The position numbers were made by a program, and so were the translations under genes. The notes beneath the pieces are model-generated. The model was not told where the DNA came from. It worked only from the letters and a program-made list of their open reading frames with translations, and made no database searches. DNA of 48,743 bases from an uncultured Bacteroidota bacterium (GTDB taxonomy: Bacteria; Bacteroidota; Bacteroidia; Chitinophagales; Chitinophagaceae). The stretch is from assembly GCA_903854725.1 (NCBI GenBank), contig CAINWZ010000076.1:1-48743 (forward strand). The letters run 5' to 3'. This document shows positions 17,163 through 26,130 of the stretch, piece after piece (position 1 is the first letter of the stretch; each line of letters starts with the position of its first letter).

Positions 17163-18842
17163 ATGGCAGAGCAACAGTATGACGCAATTGTGGTAGGGTC
17201 TGGAATTAGCGGTGGATGGGCAGCTAAAGAGCTTACGCAAAAAGGATTAAAAGTATTAATGTTAGAGCGTGGTAGAAACATTGAACACATTAAGGATTAT
17301 GTCAATGCAGATAAAGAAGCATGGGATCATCCACACCGTGGTACACGTACACAGGAAATGATAAAAGATTACCCTGTGTTAAAAAGAGATTATCCATTAA
17401 ACGAAACCAATTTAGATTATTGGTGTTCAGATAAAGAAAGTCCTTATGTTGAAACAAAACGTTTCGATTGGTTTAGAGGATATCATGTGGGAGGTCGTTC
17501 TTTAATGTGGGGTCGTCAAAGTTATCGTTGGTCTGATTTAGATTTTGAAGCCAATGCAAAAGATGGACATGGCGTTGATTGGCCTGTTCGTTATAAAGAA
17601 ATTGAACCATGGTATGACTATGTAGAAAAATTTGCGGGCATTAGTGGTAATCGCGATGGTTTAGCTGTTTTACCTGATGGTCAATTTTTACCAGCCATGG
17701 ATTTAACCTGTGTGGAGAAAGATGTTGCTGCAAGATTAAAAGATGTATATAAAGGGTCACGTCATTTAATTATAGGACGTACTGCAAATATTACTGTGCC
17801 TCATGAAGGTCGTCCTGGTTGTCAGTTTAGAAATAAATGTTGGTTAGGTTGTCCATTTGGTGGGTACTTCAGTACTCAATCATCTACTTTACCAGCTGCC
17901 ATGGCAACAGGTAATTTAACTTTAAGACCTTGGAGTATTGTAACAGAAATTAAATACGATAAAGATAAAAAACGTGCAACGGGTGTAACTGTTTTAGATG
18001 CAGAAACCAATAAGACTATTGAGTACAAGGCAAAAATTATTTTTGTAAACGCTTCTACTTTAAATAGTACTTGGCTATTAATGAATTCTGCAACCGATGT
18101 TTGGGAAGGTGGTTTAGGAAGCAGCAGCGATGCACTTGGAAAAAACTTAATGGACCATCATTTAGGCGTTGGTGCTGGAGGAATGGTAGAAGGGTATGAA
18201 GATAAATATACTTTTGGTCGTCGTGCGAATGGTTTTTATATTCCTCGTTTTAGAAATGTAGGCGATGATAAACGCGATTATGTTCGTGGCTTTGGTTACC
18301 AAGGAAGCGGCTCTCGTCAAAACTGGAGAAGAGATGTTGCTGAATTTTCTATTGGAGGAGATTATAAAGATGCCTTAACGGAACCAGGTAGCTGGACCAT
18401 TGGTATGGGTGGCTTTGGAGAGATGTTGCCAGATCCAACGAATAAAGTAACTTTAGATAAGACAGTGAAAGACAAATGGGGATTAAATGTATTAAATATT
18501 GATTGCGAATTAAAAGAGAATGAGAAAAAAATGCGCAAGGATATTTTTGCAGATGCCCAAGAAATGTTAGAAAAAGCAGGTGTTAAAAATGTAACCGCTC
18601 ATGATGGAGATGGCACACCAGGAAGAGGGATACATGAAATGGGAACTGCTCGTATGGGTAGAGATCCAAAAACATCGGTTTTGAATGGCAACAACCAAGT
18701 ATGGGATGCGCCCAATGTATTTGTAACTGATGGTGCTTTTATGGCAAGTTCTTCTTGTGTAAATCCATCTTTAACATACATGGCCTTCACTGCTAGAGCT
18801 GCTGAGTTTGCAGTAAATGAATTGAAAAAAGGAAACTTATAA
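17163..18842 (+). CDS. GMC-family flavin oxidoreductase (large dehydrogenase subunit)
   Basis: 559-residue FAD enzyme with dinucleotide motif VGSGISGG (residues 11-18), GGRSLMWGRQ (110-119) and a C-terminal active site with His491 (IHEMGTARMG) and Asn534 (CVNPSLT). A Cys triad, Cys220, Cys226 and Cys230 in CQFRNKCWLGC, resembles the small Fe-S site of FAD-dependent glucose, gluconate and glucoside 3-dehydrogenases. It has no signal peptide. The next gene encodes a Tat-tagged small subunit, so co-export is likely. Predicted role: oxidation of a sugar or glycoside, probably at C3, with electrons passed to the cytochrome c nearby. Confidence 0.92.
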   Translation: MAEQQYDAIVVGSGISGGWAAKELTQKGLKVLMLERGRNIEHIKDYVNADKEAWDHPHRGTRTQEMIKDYPVLKRDYPLNETNLDYWCSDKESPYVETKRFDWFRGYHVGGRSLMWGRQSYRWSDLDFEANAKDGHGVDWPVRYKEIEPWYDYVEKFAGISGNRDGLAVLPDGQFLPAMDLTCVEKDVAARLKDVYKGSRHLIIGRTANITVPHEGRPGCQFRNKCWLGCPFGGYFSTQSSTLPAAMATGNLTLRPWSIVTEIKYDKDKKRATGVTVLDAETNKTIEYKAKIIFVNASTLNSTWLLMNSATDVWEGGLGSSSDALGKNLMDHHLGVGAGGMVEGYEDKYTFGRRANGFYIPRFRNVGDDKRDYVRGFGYQGSGSRQNWRRDVAEFSIGGDYKDALTEPGSWTIGMGGFGEMLPDPTNKVTLDKTVKDKWGLNVLNIDCELKENEKKMRKDIFADAQEMLEKAGVKNVTAHDGDGTPGRGIHEMGTARMGRDPKTSVLNGNNQVWDAPNVFVTDGAFMASSSCVNPSLTYMAFTARAAEFAVNELKKGNL

Positions 18843-18868
18843 TTTTATAAAATTTTAAATACTATTTT

Positions 18869-19432
18869 ATGATGAATAGAAGAGAAGCCTTATCAAGAGT
18901 AGCACTCATAATGGGCGGAACCGTTTTAGGTGCAGAAGCATTTTTAGCTGGTTGTACTACTGGTGCAACAGGACTTAAGTTCACAAAAGATGATATTTCG
19001 TTTTTAAATGAAATTGCAGAAACCATTTTACCTGCTACTAACACACCTGGAGCGAAAGAAGCAAAAGTGGGTGAGTTTATGACAGTGATTGTAACTGATT
19101 GTTATGAAGCAAAAGATCAAACTGCTTTCATGGATGGCTTTAAAAAATTAAATGAAGCAGCTACTAAAGCAAGTGGAAAAACATTTATGCAGGCAACTGC
19201 TGAGCAACGCCATAGTTTGTTAGTAGATTTAGATAAAGAAGCAGCCGCTTTTCAAAAAACTAAAAAACCAGATGAGACTAAACATTATTTCACTATGCTA
19301 AAAGAATTAACCTTATGGGGATTCTTTAGTTCTGAAGTAGGCGCTACAAAAGCATTGCGCTATATTGCCGTACCTGGTAAATATGAAGGCACGGTACCTT
19401 ATAAGAAAGGAGATAAGGCTTGGGCTACTTAG
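18869..19432 (+). CDS. gluconate 2-dehydrogenase subunit 3-like protein (Tat small subunit)
   Basis: 187-residue protein starting MMNRREALSRVALIMGG: a twin-arginine signal that ends in a lipobox-like LAGC near residue 28. The mature part has FLNEIAETILPATNTPGAKEA, GFKKLNEAATKASGK and LTLWGFFSSEVGATKALRY, which are landmarks of the gluconate dehydrogenase subunit 3 family. It follows the GMC gene by 26 bases. Known relatives form a heterodimer with the flavin subunit and carry the export signal for both. The start could be the second Met, which keeps the twin Arg. Confidence 0.9.
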   Translation: MMNRREALSRVALIMGGTVLGAEAFLAGCTTGATGLKFTKDDISFLNEIAETILPATNTPGAKEAKVGEFMTVIVTDCYEAKDQTAFMDGFKKLNEAATKASGKTFMQATAEQRHSLLVDLDKEAAAFQKTKKPDETKHYFTMLKELTLWGFFSSEVGATKALRYIAVPGKYEGTVPYKKGDKAWAT

Positions 19433-19537
19433 TAAACTATAGCAGGTTCTCTATTATATAGAACTTTCAAATGGGATCTCAAACGGTGCAAAAAATTGCA
19501 TTCGTATTTTTAACGACTGAACTTTAAAAACGATTTT

Positions 19538-20392
19538 ATGAACAATTCAAGAAGAAATTTTCTCCGTCAAACAGCATTAGCAGGTGCAGCATTAAGTATG
19601 CCTTTTGGTAATGAATTAATGGCGATGGCAGGTAAAGCAAATCCATTCGGCATTCAATTATGGACAGTGAAACAAGCATTATATAAAGATACAGTAGGTG
19701 TATTGACACACTTATCTAAATGTGGGTACAAGCAAATAGAGGGTTTTGAAGGAGACAAAGGTATTTTTTGGGGAATGAAAAATACAGAATTGAAGAAGGT
19801 ATTAGATGATTTAGGCATGAAAATGGTTTCAACTCATTGTGACAATACCAAAGATTTTGAACGCAAGGCCGCGCAAGCTGCAGAGATAGGAATGAAATAT
19901 TTAATTTGTCCGCACAAAGGCGCTCAAAAATCAATTGATAATTTTAAACGCTTCTCTGATGAGTTTAATGCTTGCGGTGAAATCACTAAGAAAAATGGGT
20001 TACGTTTTGCTTACCATAATCATGACTATTCTTTTGTAGCAATGGATGGTATCGTACCACAAGATTTAATGATGAAATCTACCAATCCTGATACCGTTGA
20101 TTTTGAAATGGACATGTATTGGACAGTAGCTGCAGGGGTAGATCCTATTGCCTACATGAAGAAATTCCCTAATCGTTTTAAATTAGTGCATGTAAAAGAT
20201 CTAGTTAAAACGGCTACAGGACATGAATCTTGTATTATTGGAAAAGGAACCATCGATTATAAATCTTTATTACCTCAAGCAACTGCGCAAGGTGTTAAAT
20301 ACTTCATTGTTGAGCAAGAAGCTTACACTGGCACTACTGAATTAGATTGTGCAAAAGATGACGCCGCTTATTTGAAAACTTTAAGTTGGTAG
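19538..20392 (+). CDS. Tat-exported sugar phosphate isomerase/epimerase-like protein
   Basis: 284-residue TIM-barrel protein with Tat signal (MNNSRRNFLRQTALAGAALS, cleavage near residue 30). Metal or substrate residues probably lie in FAYHNHDYSF, VDFEMDMYW, LVHVKDLV and FIVEQEAY. From memory this Tat-tagged family recurs beside GMC and Gfo/Idh genes in Bacteroidota. It is separated from subunit 3 by 105 bases containing only a weak inverted repeat. Its role is inferred as epimerisation or isomerisation of the oxidised sugar in the periplasm. Confidence 0.87.
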   Translation: MNNSRRNFLRQTALAGAALSMPFGNELMAMAGKANPFGIQLWTVKQALYKDTVGVLTHLSKCGYKQIEGFEGDKGIFWGMKNTELKKVLDDLGMKMVSTHCDNTKDFERKAAQAAEIGMKYLICPHKGAQKSIDNFKRFSDEFNACGEITKKNGLRFAYHNHDYSFVAMDGIVPQDLMMKSTNPDTVDFEMDMYWTVAAGVDPIAYMKKFPNRFKLVHVKDLVKTATGHESCIIGKGTIDYKSLLPQATAQGVKYFIVEQEAYTGTTELDCAKDDAAYLKTLSW

Positions 20393-20443
20393 TTGACTGT
20401 TCGGACAAAAAGAATTGCTAGGCAGTCTATGTCAATATTTTAG

Positions 20444-20451
20444 TAATTTTG
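20444..20451 (+). promoter_or_regulatory. candidate promoter of the FAD/Fe-S dehydrogenase gene, TAATTTTG
   Basis: Exact -7 box 19 bases before the start codon. A TTGC lies 25 bases further upstream, wider than ideal. It suggests the gene is transcribed separately from the sugar cluster. Confidence 0.4.
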
Positions 20452-20470
20452 GCAAGTTGAATTTTGCATT

Positions 20471-23383
20471 ATGAAGGAACAGCTTAAAAAACTTGCGCAA
20501 GTACTAGAAGGAGATCTTTTTTACGATAAAATGATCAGAACATTGTATGCAACGGATGCCTCTAGTTATAGAGAAATGCCGTTGGCGGTGGCTATTCCTA
20601 GAACAAAAGAAGATATTTCCAAATTGATTGTATTTGCGGCCGCAAATAACACTTCCTTAATTCCTAGAACTGCTGGCACTTCCTTAGCGGGACAAGTAGT
20701 TGGCAATGGAATTATTGTTGATGTGTCAAAACATTTTAATAAAATTTTAGAACTCAATAAAGAAGAAGGCTGGGTGCGTGTGCAACCTGGTGTGATTCGG
20801 GATGAATTAAATTTATTTCTACAACCGCATGGTTTATTTTTTGGACCAGAAACTTCCACCGCTAATAGAGCAATGATTGGAGGAATGGTGGGCAATAATT
20901 CTTGTGGATCTAATTCGGTAGTATATAGAAGTACTCGTGAACATTTATTGGAAGTCAAAGCATTCTTAAGTGATGGATCAGAAGTAGTTTTTAATAGCCT
21001 ATCTACCGATGATTTTCATGCAAAATGCGACTTGAATACTTTAGAAGGTACTATTTACAAATCGGTACGATCTCTATTAAGCCAATATGATAACCAAGTA
21101 GAGATAAGAAAAGAGTTTCCTAAAAAATCGGTGCTTAGAAGAAATACAGGCTATGCTATTGACATGTTAGTGGAGTCGGATCCTTTTACTGCAGGTGGTC
21201 CTCGTTTTAATTTTTGTGATCTAATTGCAGGCTCAGAAGGTACTTTGACGTTTATGACGGAGATAAAATTAAATATAGTACCTGCCCCTCCCAAAGAAGT
21301 GGGTTTACTATGTGTTCATTTTAATTCTATTGACGAATCACTTCATGCGAATTTAATTGGTTTAAAATATCAACCCAGTGCGAGCGAATTGATTGATCAT
21401 TATATTTTAGAATGTACTAAAGAAAATATTGAGCAAAGTAAAAATAGATTTTTTGTACAAGGAGATCCAGGTGCGATTTTAGTAATTGAATTTGTAAAAG
21501 AAACTAAAGAAGAAATTCTTGCACTTACCAATAAGGTGGAAGCTGAAATGCGCGCTGCCGGCCTAGGGTATCATTTTCCAGTTTTATATGGAGCAGATGC
21601 TAAAAAAATATGGGCTTTAAGAAAAGCAGGGCTAGGTTTATTGAGTAATTTACCTGGTGATGAAAAAGCAGTACCGGTTATTGAGGACACTGCTGTGGAT
21701 GTAGTAGACCTGCCTAATTATATTCGCGACTTTAATGAAATATTGCAAAAGCATGGCTTGTATGCAGTGCATTATGCGCATGCAGGTTCGGGGGAGCTTC
21801 ATTTGCGCCCTATTATTAATTTAAAAACTAAGGAAGGGAACCAATTATTTAGAACCATTGCAGAAGAAGTGGCGACCCTGGTAAAAAAATACGATGGTTC
21901 CTTAAGTGGTGAGCATGGCGATGGCCGTTTGCGCGGAGAATTTATCAAGCAAATGGTGGGTGAAAAAAATTATGCTTTACTGAAACAAGTTAAAAATACT
22001 TGGGACCCAAAACATATTTTCAATCCGAATAAAATAGTGGATACACCTTCCATGAATACCATGCTAAGGTATGAGCCGGGGCAATTAACACCCGAGTTTA
22101 AAACTATATTTCGTTTTCATCAACAAGATATTTTACAACATGCCGAACAGTGCAATGGTTCTGGTGATTGCAGAAAAACGCATCTTTCAGGTGGTACCAT
22201 GTGCCCTTCCTTTATGGCGACTAGAGATGAAAAAGATACTACACGTGCACGTGCCAATATTTTACGAGAATTTTTAACGCATTCTGATAAACAAAATAGG
22301 TATCATCATAAAGAAATTTATGACGTAATGAGTTTGTGTTTAAGTTGCAAGGCTTGTAAAAGCGAATGCCCTTCTAATGTAGATATGGCTAAATTGAAAG
22401 CAGAATTTTTACAACATTATTATGATGCCAATGGAGTTCCTTTTAGAGCTAAGCTGATTGCCAATTTTACCGCCGCTGCTAAAGTTGGCTCTATTGCTCC
22501 GCGTTTGTATAATTTATTTATAAATAATATAATAACTGGGTCCTTAGTAAAATTGGTTTCAGGTTTTGCTTTGAAACGTTCGATGCCTTCTTTGTCACTA
22601 GAAACCTTGCAATCCTGGTATCAAAAAAATTACAAAGCGCCAGTAAATGCGAAAATGAAAGTGTATTTATTTTGCGATGAGTTTACTAATTATAATGACG
22701 CTGGCATTGGTATTAAAGCCGTTCAATTATTAAGTGCATTGGGCTATGAGGTTGTTATTCCAGATCATGAAGAAAGCGGTAGAACTTGGTTGTCCAAAGG
22801 ATTGGTGAGAAAGGCAAAAAAAATTGCCAATATCAATATTGAAAAACTAAGCCATTTGGTTAATGAACAAAGTCCTATCATTGGATTAGAACCTTCTGCT
22901 ATATTGACTTTTAGAGATGAATACCCCGATTTAGCAACAGATGAAAATATAGTGGCGGCAAAACATTTAGCTAACCATAGTTTTTTCATTGATGAATTTA
23001 TCGCCAAAGAAATTGAGTCAGGGGGTATAACAAAAAATAAATTTACGCAAAATGCTAAATCTATTTTATTGCATGGGCATTGTCAACAAAAAGCAGTGGG
23101 TTCTTTAGCAGATTCAGTAAAAGTACTTTCCTTTCCTACGAATTATACAGTGGAAACCATCCCTTCTGGTTGTTGTGGCATGGCTGGATCCTTTGGGTAT
23201 GAGAAGGAACATTATGAAGTGTCAATGAATATTGGAGAGTTGGTCTTATTTCCTAAAGTAAGAGCCCATAAAAACAATTGCACTATTGCTGCTCCAGGAA
23301 CGAGTTGCCGTCATCAAATTAAAGATGGCACAGGAGAGAGAGCCTTACATACAGTAGAGATATTGTATGAGGCACTAGCTTAA
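20471..23383 (+). CDS. FAD-linked dehydrogenase with Fe-S domain (D-lactate/2-hydroxyacid type)
   Basis: 970-residue fusion. The N-terminal half is a PCMH-type FAD domain (PRTAGTSLAGQVVGNG near residue 64; SLSGEHGDGRLRGEF in the oxidase domain). The C-terminal half has two Fe-S motifs (Cys561 onward, CNGSGDCRKT; Cys623 onward, CLSCKACKSECP) and a CCG domain at Cys901 (SGCCGMAGSFG). This matches the Fe-S-fused D-lactate or D-2-hydroxyglutarate dehydrogenase class (YdiJ-like), cytoplasmic and passing electrons to quinones. The exact hydroxyacid is not determined. It lies downstream of the sugar cluster and may oxidise its end product. Confidence 0.9.
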   Translation: MKEQLKKLAQVLEGDLFYDKMIRTLYATDASSYREMPLAVAIPRTKEDISKLIVFAAANNTSLIPRTAGTSLAGQVVGNGIIVDVSKHFNKILELNKEEGWVRVQPGVIRDELNLFLQPHGLFFGPETSTANRAMIGGMVGNNSCGSNSVVYRSTREHLLEVKAFLSDGSEVVFNSLSTDDFHAKCDLNTLEGTIYKSVRSLLSQYDNQVEIRKEFPKKSVLRRNTGYAIDMLVESDPFTAGGPRFNFCDLIAGSEGTLTFMTEIKLNIVPAPPKEVGLLCVHFNSIDESLHANLIGLKYQPSASELIDHYILECTKENIEQSKNRFFVQGDPGAILVIEFVKETKEEILALTNKVEAEMRAAGLGYHFPVLYGADAKKIWALRKAGLGLLSNLPGDEKAVPVIEDTAVDVVDLPNYIRDFNEILQKHGLYAVHYAHAGSGELHLRPIINLKTKEGNQLFRTIAEEVATLVKKYDGSLSGEHGDGRLRGEFIKQMVGEKNYALLKQVKNTWDPKHIFNPNKIVDTPSMNTMLRYEPGQLTPEFKTIFRFHQQDILQHAEQCNGSGDCRKTHLSGGTMCPSFMATRDEKDTTRARANILREFLTHSDKQNRYHHKEIYDVMSLCLSCKACKSECPSNVDMAKLKAEFLQHYYDANGVPFRAKLIANFTAAAKVGSIAPRLYNLFINNIITGSLVKLVSGFALKRSMPSLSLETLQSWYQKNYKAPVNAKMKVYLFCDEFTNYNDAGIGIKAVQLLSALGYEVVIPDHEESGRTWLSKGLVRKAKKIANINIEKLSHLVNEQSPIIGLEPSAILTFRDEYPDLATDENIVAAKHLANHSFFIDEFIAKEIESGGITKNKFTQNAKSILLHGHCQQKAVGSLADSVKVLSFPTNYTVETIPSGCCGMAGSFGYEKEHYEVSMNIGELVLFPKVRAHKNNCTIAAPGTSCRHQIKDGTGERALHTVEILYEALA

Positions 23384-23390
23384 AATATAT

Positions 23391-24557
23391 TTATTGCAAC
23401 AATACACCTTCTTCCTGAATGGCTTCTAACGCTTTATAAAGAATATCTAAATCTTTTACACTATTAAAGGCATTGATGGAATAACGCATATACACATCAT
23501 TGTCTTGGCGCATAATAGGAATCTCAATTTTATAATCGGTATACAATTTTCTTTGTAATAATTCTGGTTCGGTAGTTTTAATAGGGATGCTTATCATTTG
23601 TCCAATCCATTCATTGGTTAAAGGGCTGATGGGTTGGGTGCCTAGTAATGTATAAAAACGTGGCGCATTATCAAGTACTATTTCACGACAATGTTTGGAA
23701 ACAGCTGTCCAATTATTTTTTTGCATAAACTCAATACTGGCAGCTACTGTTAAAAAGGCAGAAAAATCGCGGGTCCCAATCATTTGATGATAATCTAAGA
23801 AAGTAGATGCAGAGGGCTTAAAGGCTTTATAGCCCCAGCTTACAATGAGTGGGTCACACATTTTTTGTACACTTTTATGTGCGTATAAAAAACTACAACC
23901 CTTGGCTGCCATCATCCATTTGTGACAAGCGCCTGTATAAAAATCTGCTTGCAATTCATTTATATTTAAATCTATATGTGCAGGAGCGTGTGCGCCATCT
24001 ACAATGGTTACTAAACCTTTTGATTTAGCGATTGCACAAATTTCTTTAACAGGGAAAATTAATCCAGTGGCACTGGTTATATGACTTATGAAAATTGCTT
24101 TTGTAGTGGGCCTTACGCCTTCAAAAAAATCTTCAATAAATTTTTCTTTGGTGGTTATGGGTAAATTAATTTTTTGCTTACGGTAAATGGCTTTATTTTT
24201 TTGACAATAAAATTCCCATGTACGATCACAAGCCCCATATTCAATATCGGTTGCTAAAATTTCATCCCCTGCTTGTAAAGGAAAGTTTTTAGCAATTAAA
24301 TTCACAGCAAAGGAAGGATTGGTCACCATAATTAAATCATCCTTATCTGGACAGCCAATAAATTTTGCTAAAGCGGCTCTTGTATCTGCTAAATAGTGTA
24401 CGCCATCAAATGCTATAAACTGAACAGGTTCTGCCTCTAACACCATTTGCCATTTTTGATAAGCATCAAAAATAGGTTTAGGCGTAGCGCCAAAAGATCC
24501 AAAATTTAAAAATGTAATGTCAGGATTTAATAAGAACTGTTCACGTAAATTTTCCAT
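23391..24557 (-). CDS. class V aminotransferase-fold PLP enzyme (isopenicillin-N epimerase-like)
   Basis: 388-residue PLP enzyme with the Schiff-base Lys213 in TGACHKWMMAAKG, cofactor residues Asp187 and His190 in VDGAHAPA, and the FLNFGSFGATP start typical of this branch. Family members include cysteine desulfurases and amino-acid epimerases or lyases. The spacing from FNFGSFG to HKWM is close to the CefD-like group. It converges with the FAD/Fe-S gene with 7 bases between stops. No partner gene indicates the substrate. A transcript ending in a hairpin lies upstream. Confidence 0.82.
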   Translation of the reverse strand: MENLREQFLLNPDITFLNFGSFGATPKPIFDAYQKWQMVLEAEPVQFIAFDGVHYLADTRAALAKFIGCPDKDDLIMVTNPSFAVNLIAKNFPLQAGDEILATDIEYGACDRTWEFYCQKNKAIYRKQKINLPITTKEKFIEDFFEGVRPTTKAIFISHITSATGLIFPVKEICAIAKSKGLVTIVDGAHAPAHIDLNINELQADFYTGACHKWMMAAKGCSFLYAHKSVQKMCDPLIVSWGYKAFKPSASTFLDYHQMIGTRDFSAFLTVAASIEFMQKNNWTAVSKHCREIVLDNAPRFYTLLGTQPISPLTNEWIGQMISIPIKTTEPELLQRKLYTDYKIEIPIMRQDNDVYMRYSINAFNSVKDLDILYKALEAIQEEGVLLQ

Positions 24558-24613
24558 GGTATTTATTTTGCTAAATGAAGTTACCGATTTTTATTACTTA
24601 AGCTATTAAAGAA

Positions 24614-24646
24614 AAAATCTCGGCTACCATTGGCAACCGAGATTTT
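24614..24646 (-). terminator. terminator after the Tat-tagged Gfo/Idh gene
   Basis: Ten-base stem AAAATCTCGG (24614-24623) with CCGAGATTTT (24637-24646). On the minus strand the T-rich end follows, just after the Gfo/Idh stop. Confidence 0.72.
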
Positions 24647-24669
24647 ATAATAAGTAAAACTAATTATGA

Positions 24670-26130
24670 CTAAACACCCAAGCTCCAACCTTCACGATAT
24701 GTTCTTTTAACATACTGATTCGCTTCGTCGAAATTGGTGATTTTCATATTAGGGCCATCCCATAATAATTGAATGTTTCTACCTGGATATGTGGCGCCTC
24801 CTTTTTTATCAGTGGCTTTGATATCATAACTTCTAATAGCTAAATTACCCATTAACACAGACTCCGTTAAAGGACCTGCTATATCAAAGTGAGAACTTAA
24901 TGCTTTTGCTTCTGCGCTTCCTGCTCCTGCGATACAAGCTTCTACCCATGCAGAATAGTGTCCGGCTTCTCCGCCTTTAACACGATTTACTGTTTGTGGT
25001 ACAGAAGTTGTTTTTGTTAAGTTCGTAGGTAATAATTGAGGATTAATACCATAAGTACCCGCCATCATTTTTCCTTTTGTACCCTCGAAAATAACACCAT
25101 TGCCACCATCACCCATTATTTCATTTGGTCCTAATTCTGCTGGGCGCTCTGGTTGAATACCGCCATCCATCCAATGTAATTTTACATTTGGTTTTCCGTT
25201 TTGTCCTTGGAAAGTTAAAATAATATGAGAACCCATTGGGCCACTATCTGGTGCATTTAATTTTTGCCATGGTGCAGTATAACGAGTTGCAACACTACAT
25301 TCAGCAGCAATAGGATAACCTAATCCAGCCACTGCAAATGCAGGTGCCATAATATGACAAGCCATATCACCTAATGCACCGGTTCCGTAATCCCACCAAC
25401 CTCTCCAGTTAAAGGGAAGTAATCCTTCGAAATAATCTTTTTGTGGTGCAGTACCTAACCATAAATTAAAATCTAATTCTGCAGGTATTGGACTTGGTGT
25501 AGTTATGATTGGACGATTTACACCTTGAGGCCAAACAGGTCTGTCGGTATAACAATATATAGTATGAATATCTCCAATTAATCCTGCAGTATGCCAGTCT
25601 TGTAGCATGCGCACACCATCTCCAGAAGAACCTTGGTTACCCATTTGTGTTACAACATTATAATCATGAGCCGCTTTTGTCATAACACGTGCTTCATAAA
25701 TATCATGTGCCATTGGCTTTTGTACATAAACATGTTTACCTAATTGCATCGCTGCCATTGCTTGTACAGCATGCATATGATCGGGTGTAGAAACAGAACA
25801 AGCATCAATATGCATATGTTCTTTATCTAACATTTCTCTATAATCTTTATAACGTTTTGCTTTTGGATATCTTTGCCAGCTTTTTGCGCATTGACGATCA
25901 TCTACGTCACATAAAAAAGCAATATCTGCTTTTCCACTACTGTAGAAAGCAAATAAATCACTCTCTCCTTTACCACCAGCACCAATACCAGCTACTTGTA
26001 ATTTATCACTTGGTGCAGTAAATCCTTTCCCTCCTAAAACGTGTCTAGGTAAAATGTAAAAGCCCCCTAATGCAAGTGCGGAGTTTCTGATAAAATCCCT
26101 CCTTGAGTTGTCTAATTTTTTCTTGGACAT
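24670..26130 (-). CDS. Tat-exported Gfo/Idh/MocA family oxidoreductase
   Basis: 486-residue protein with Tat signal (NSRRDFIRNSALALGGFYIL) and Rossmann loop GIGAGGKG (48-55). The usual catalytic EKP is QKP here (Gln137-Lys138-Pro139), so the Lys is kept. GALGDMACHIMAPAF is the family's conserved helix region. The long C-terminal part has GDGGNGVIFEGTKGKMM. Periplasmic relatives often hold NAD(P) tightly, and several act as glycosidases or interconvert keto-sugars. It is transcribed separately but flanks the sugar cluster, and probably acts on the same type of substrate. Confidence 0.9.
   Translation of the reverse strand: MSKKKLDNSRRDFIRNSALALGGFYILPRHVLGGKGFTAPSDKLQVAGIGAGGKGESDLFAFYSSGKADIAFLCDVDDRQCAKSWQRYPKAKRYKDYREMLDKEHMHIDACSVSTPDHMHAVQAMAAMQLGKHVYVQKPMAHDIYEARVMTKAAHDYNVVTQMGNQGSSGDGVRMLQDWHTAGLIGDIHTIYCYTDRPVWPQGVNRPIITTPSPIPAELDFNLWLGTAPQKDYFEGLLPFNWRGWWDYGTGALGDMACHIMAPAFAVAGLGYPIAAECSVATRYTAPWQKLNAPDSGPMGSHIILTFQGQNGKPNVKLHWMDGGIQPERPAELGPNEIMGDGGNGVIFEGTKGKMMAGTYGINPQLLPTNLTKTTSVPQTVNRVKGGEAGHYSAWVEACIAGAGSAEAKALSSHFDIAGPLTESVLMGNLAIRSYDIKATDKKGGATYPGRNIQLLWDGPNMKITNFDEANQYVKRTYREGWSLGV

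Noticed and set aside
19443..19461. Weak inverted repeat between subunit 3 and the next TIM-barrel gene
   Set aside because: Imperfect stem with no T tract, so I do not call a terminator.
20566..20958. 130-codon minus-strand frame within the FAD/Fe-S gene
   Set aside because: Antisense to a gene with a clear FAD domain; no family resemblance.
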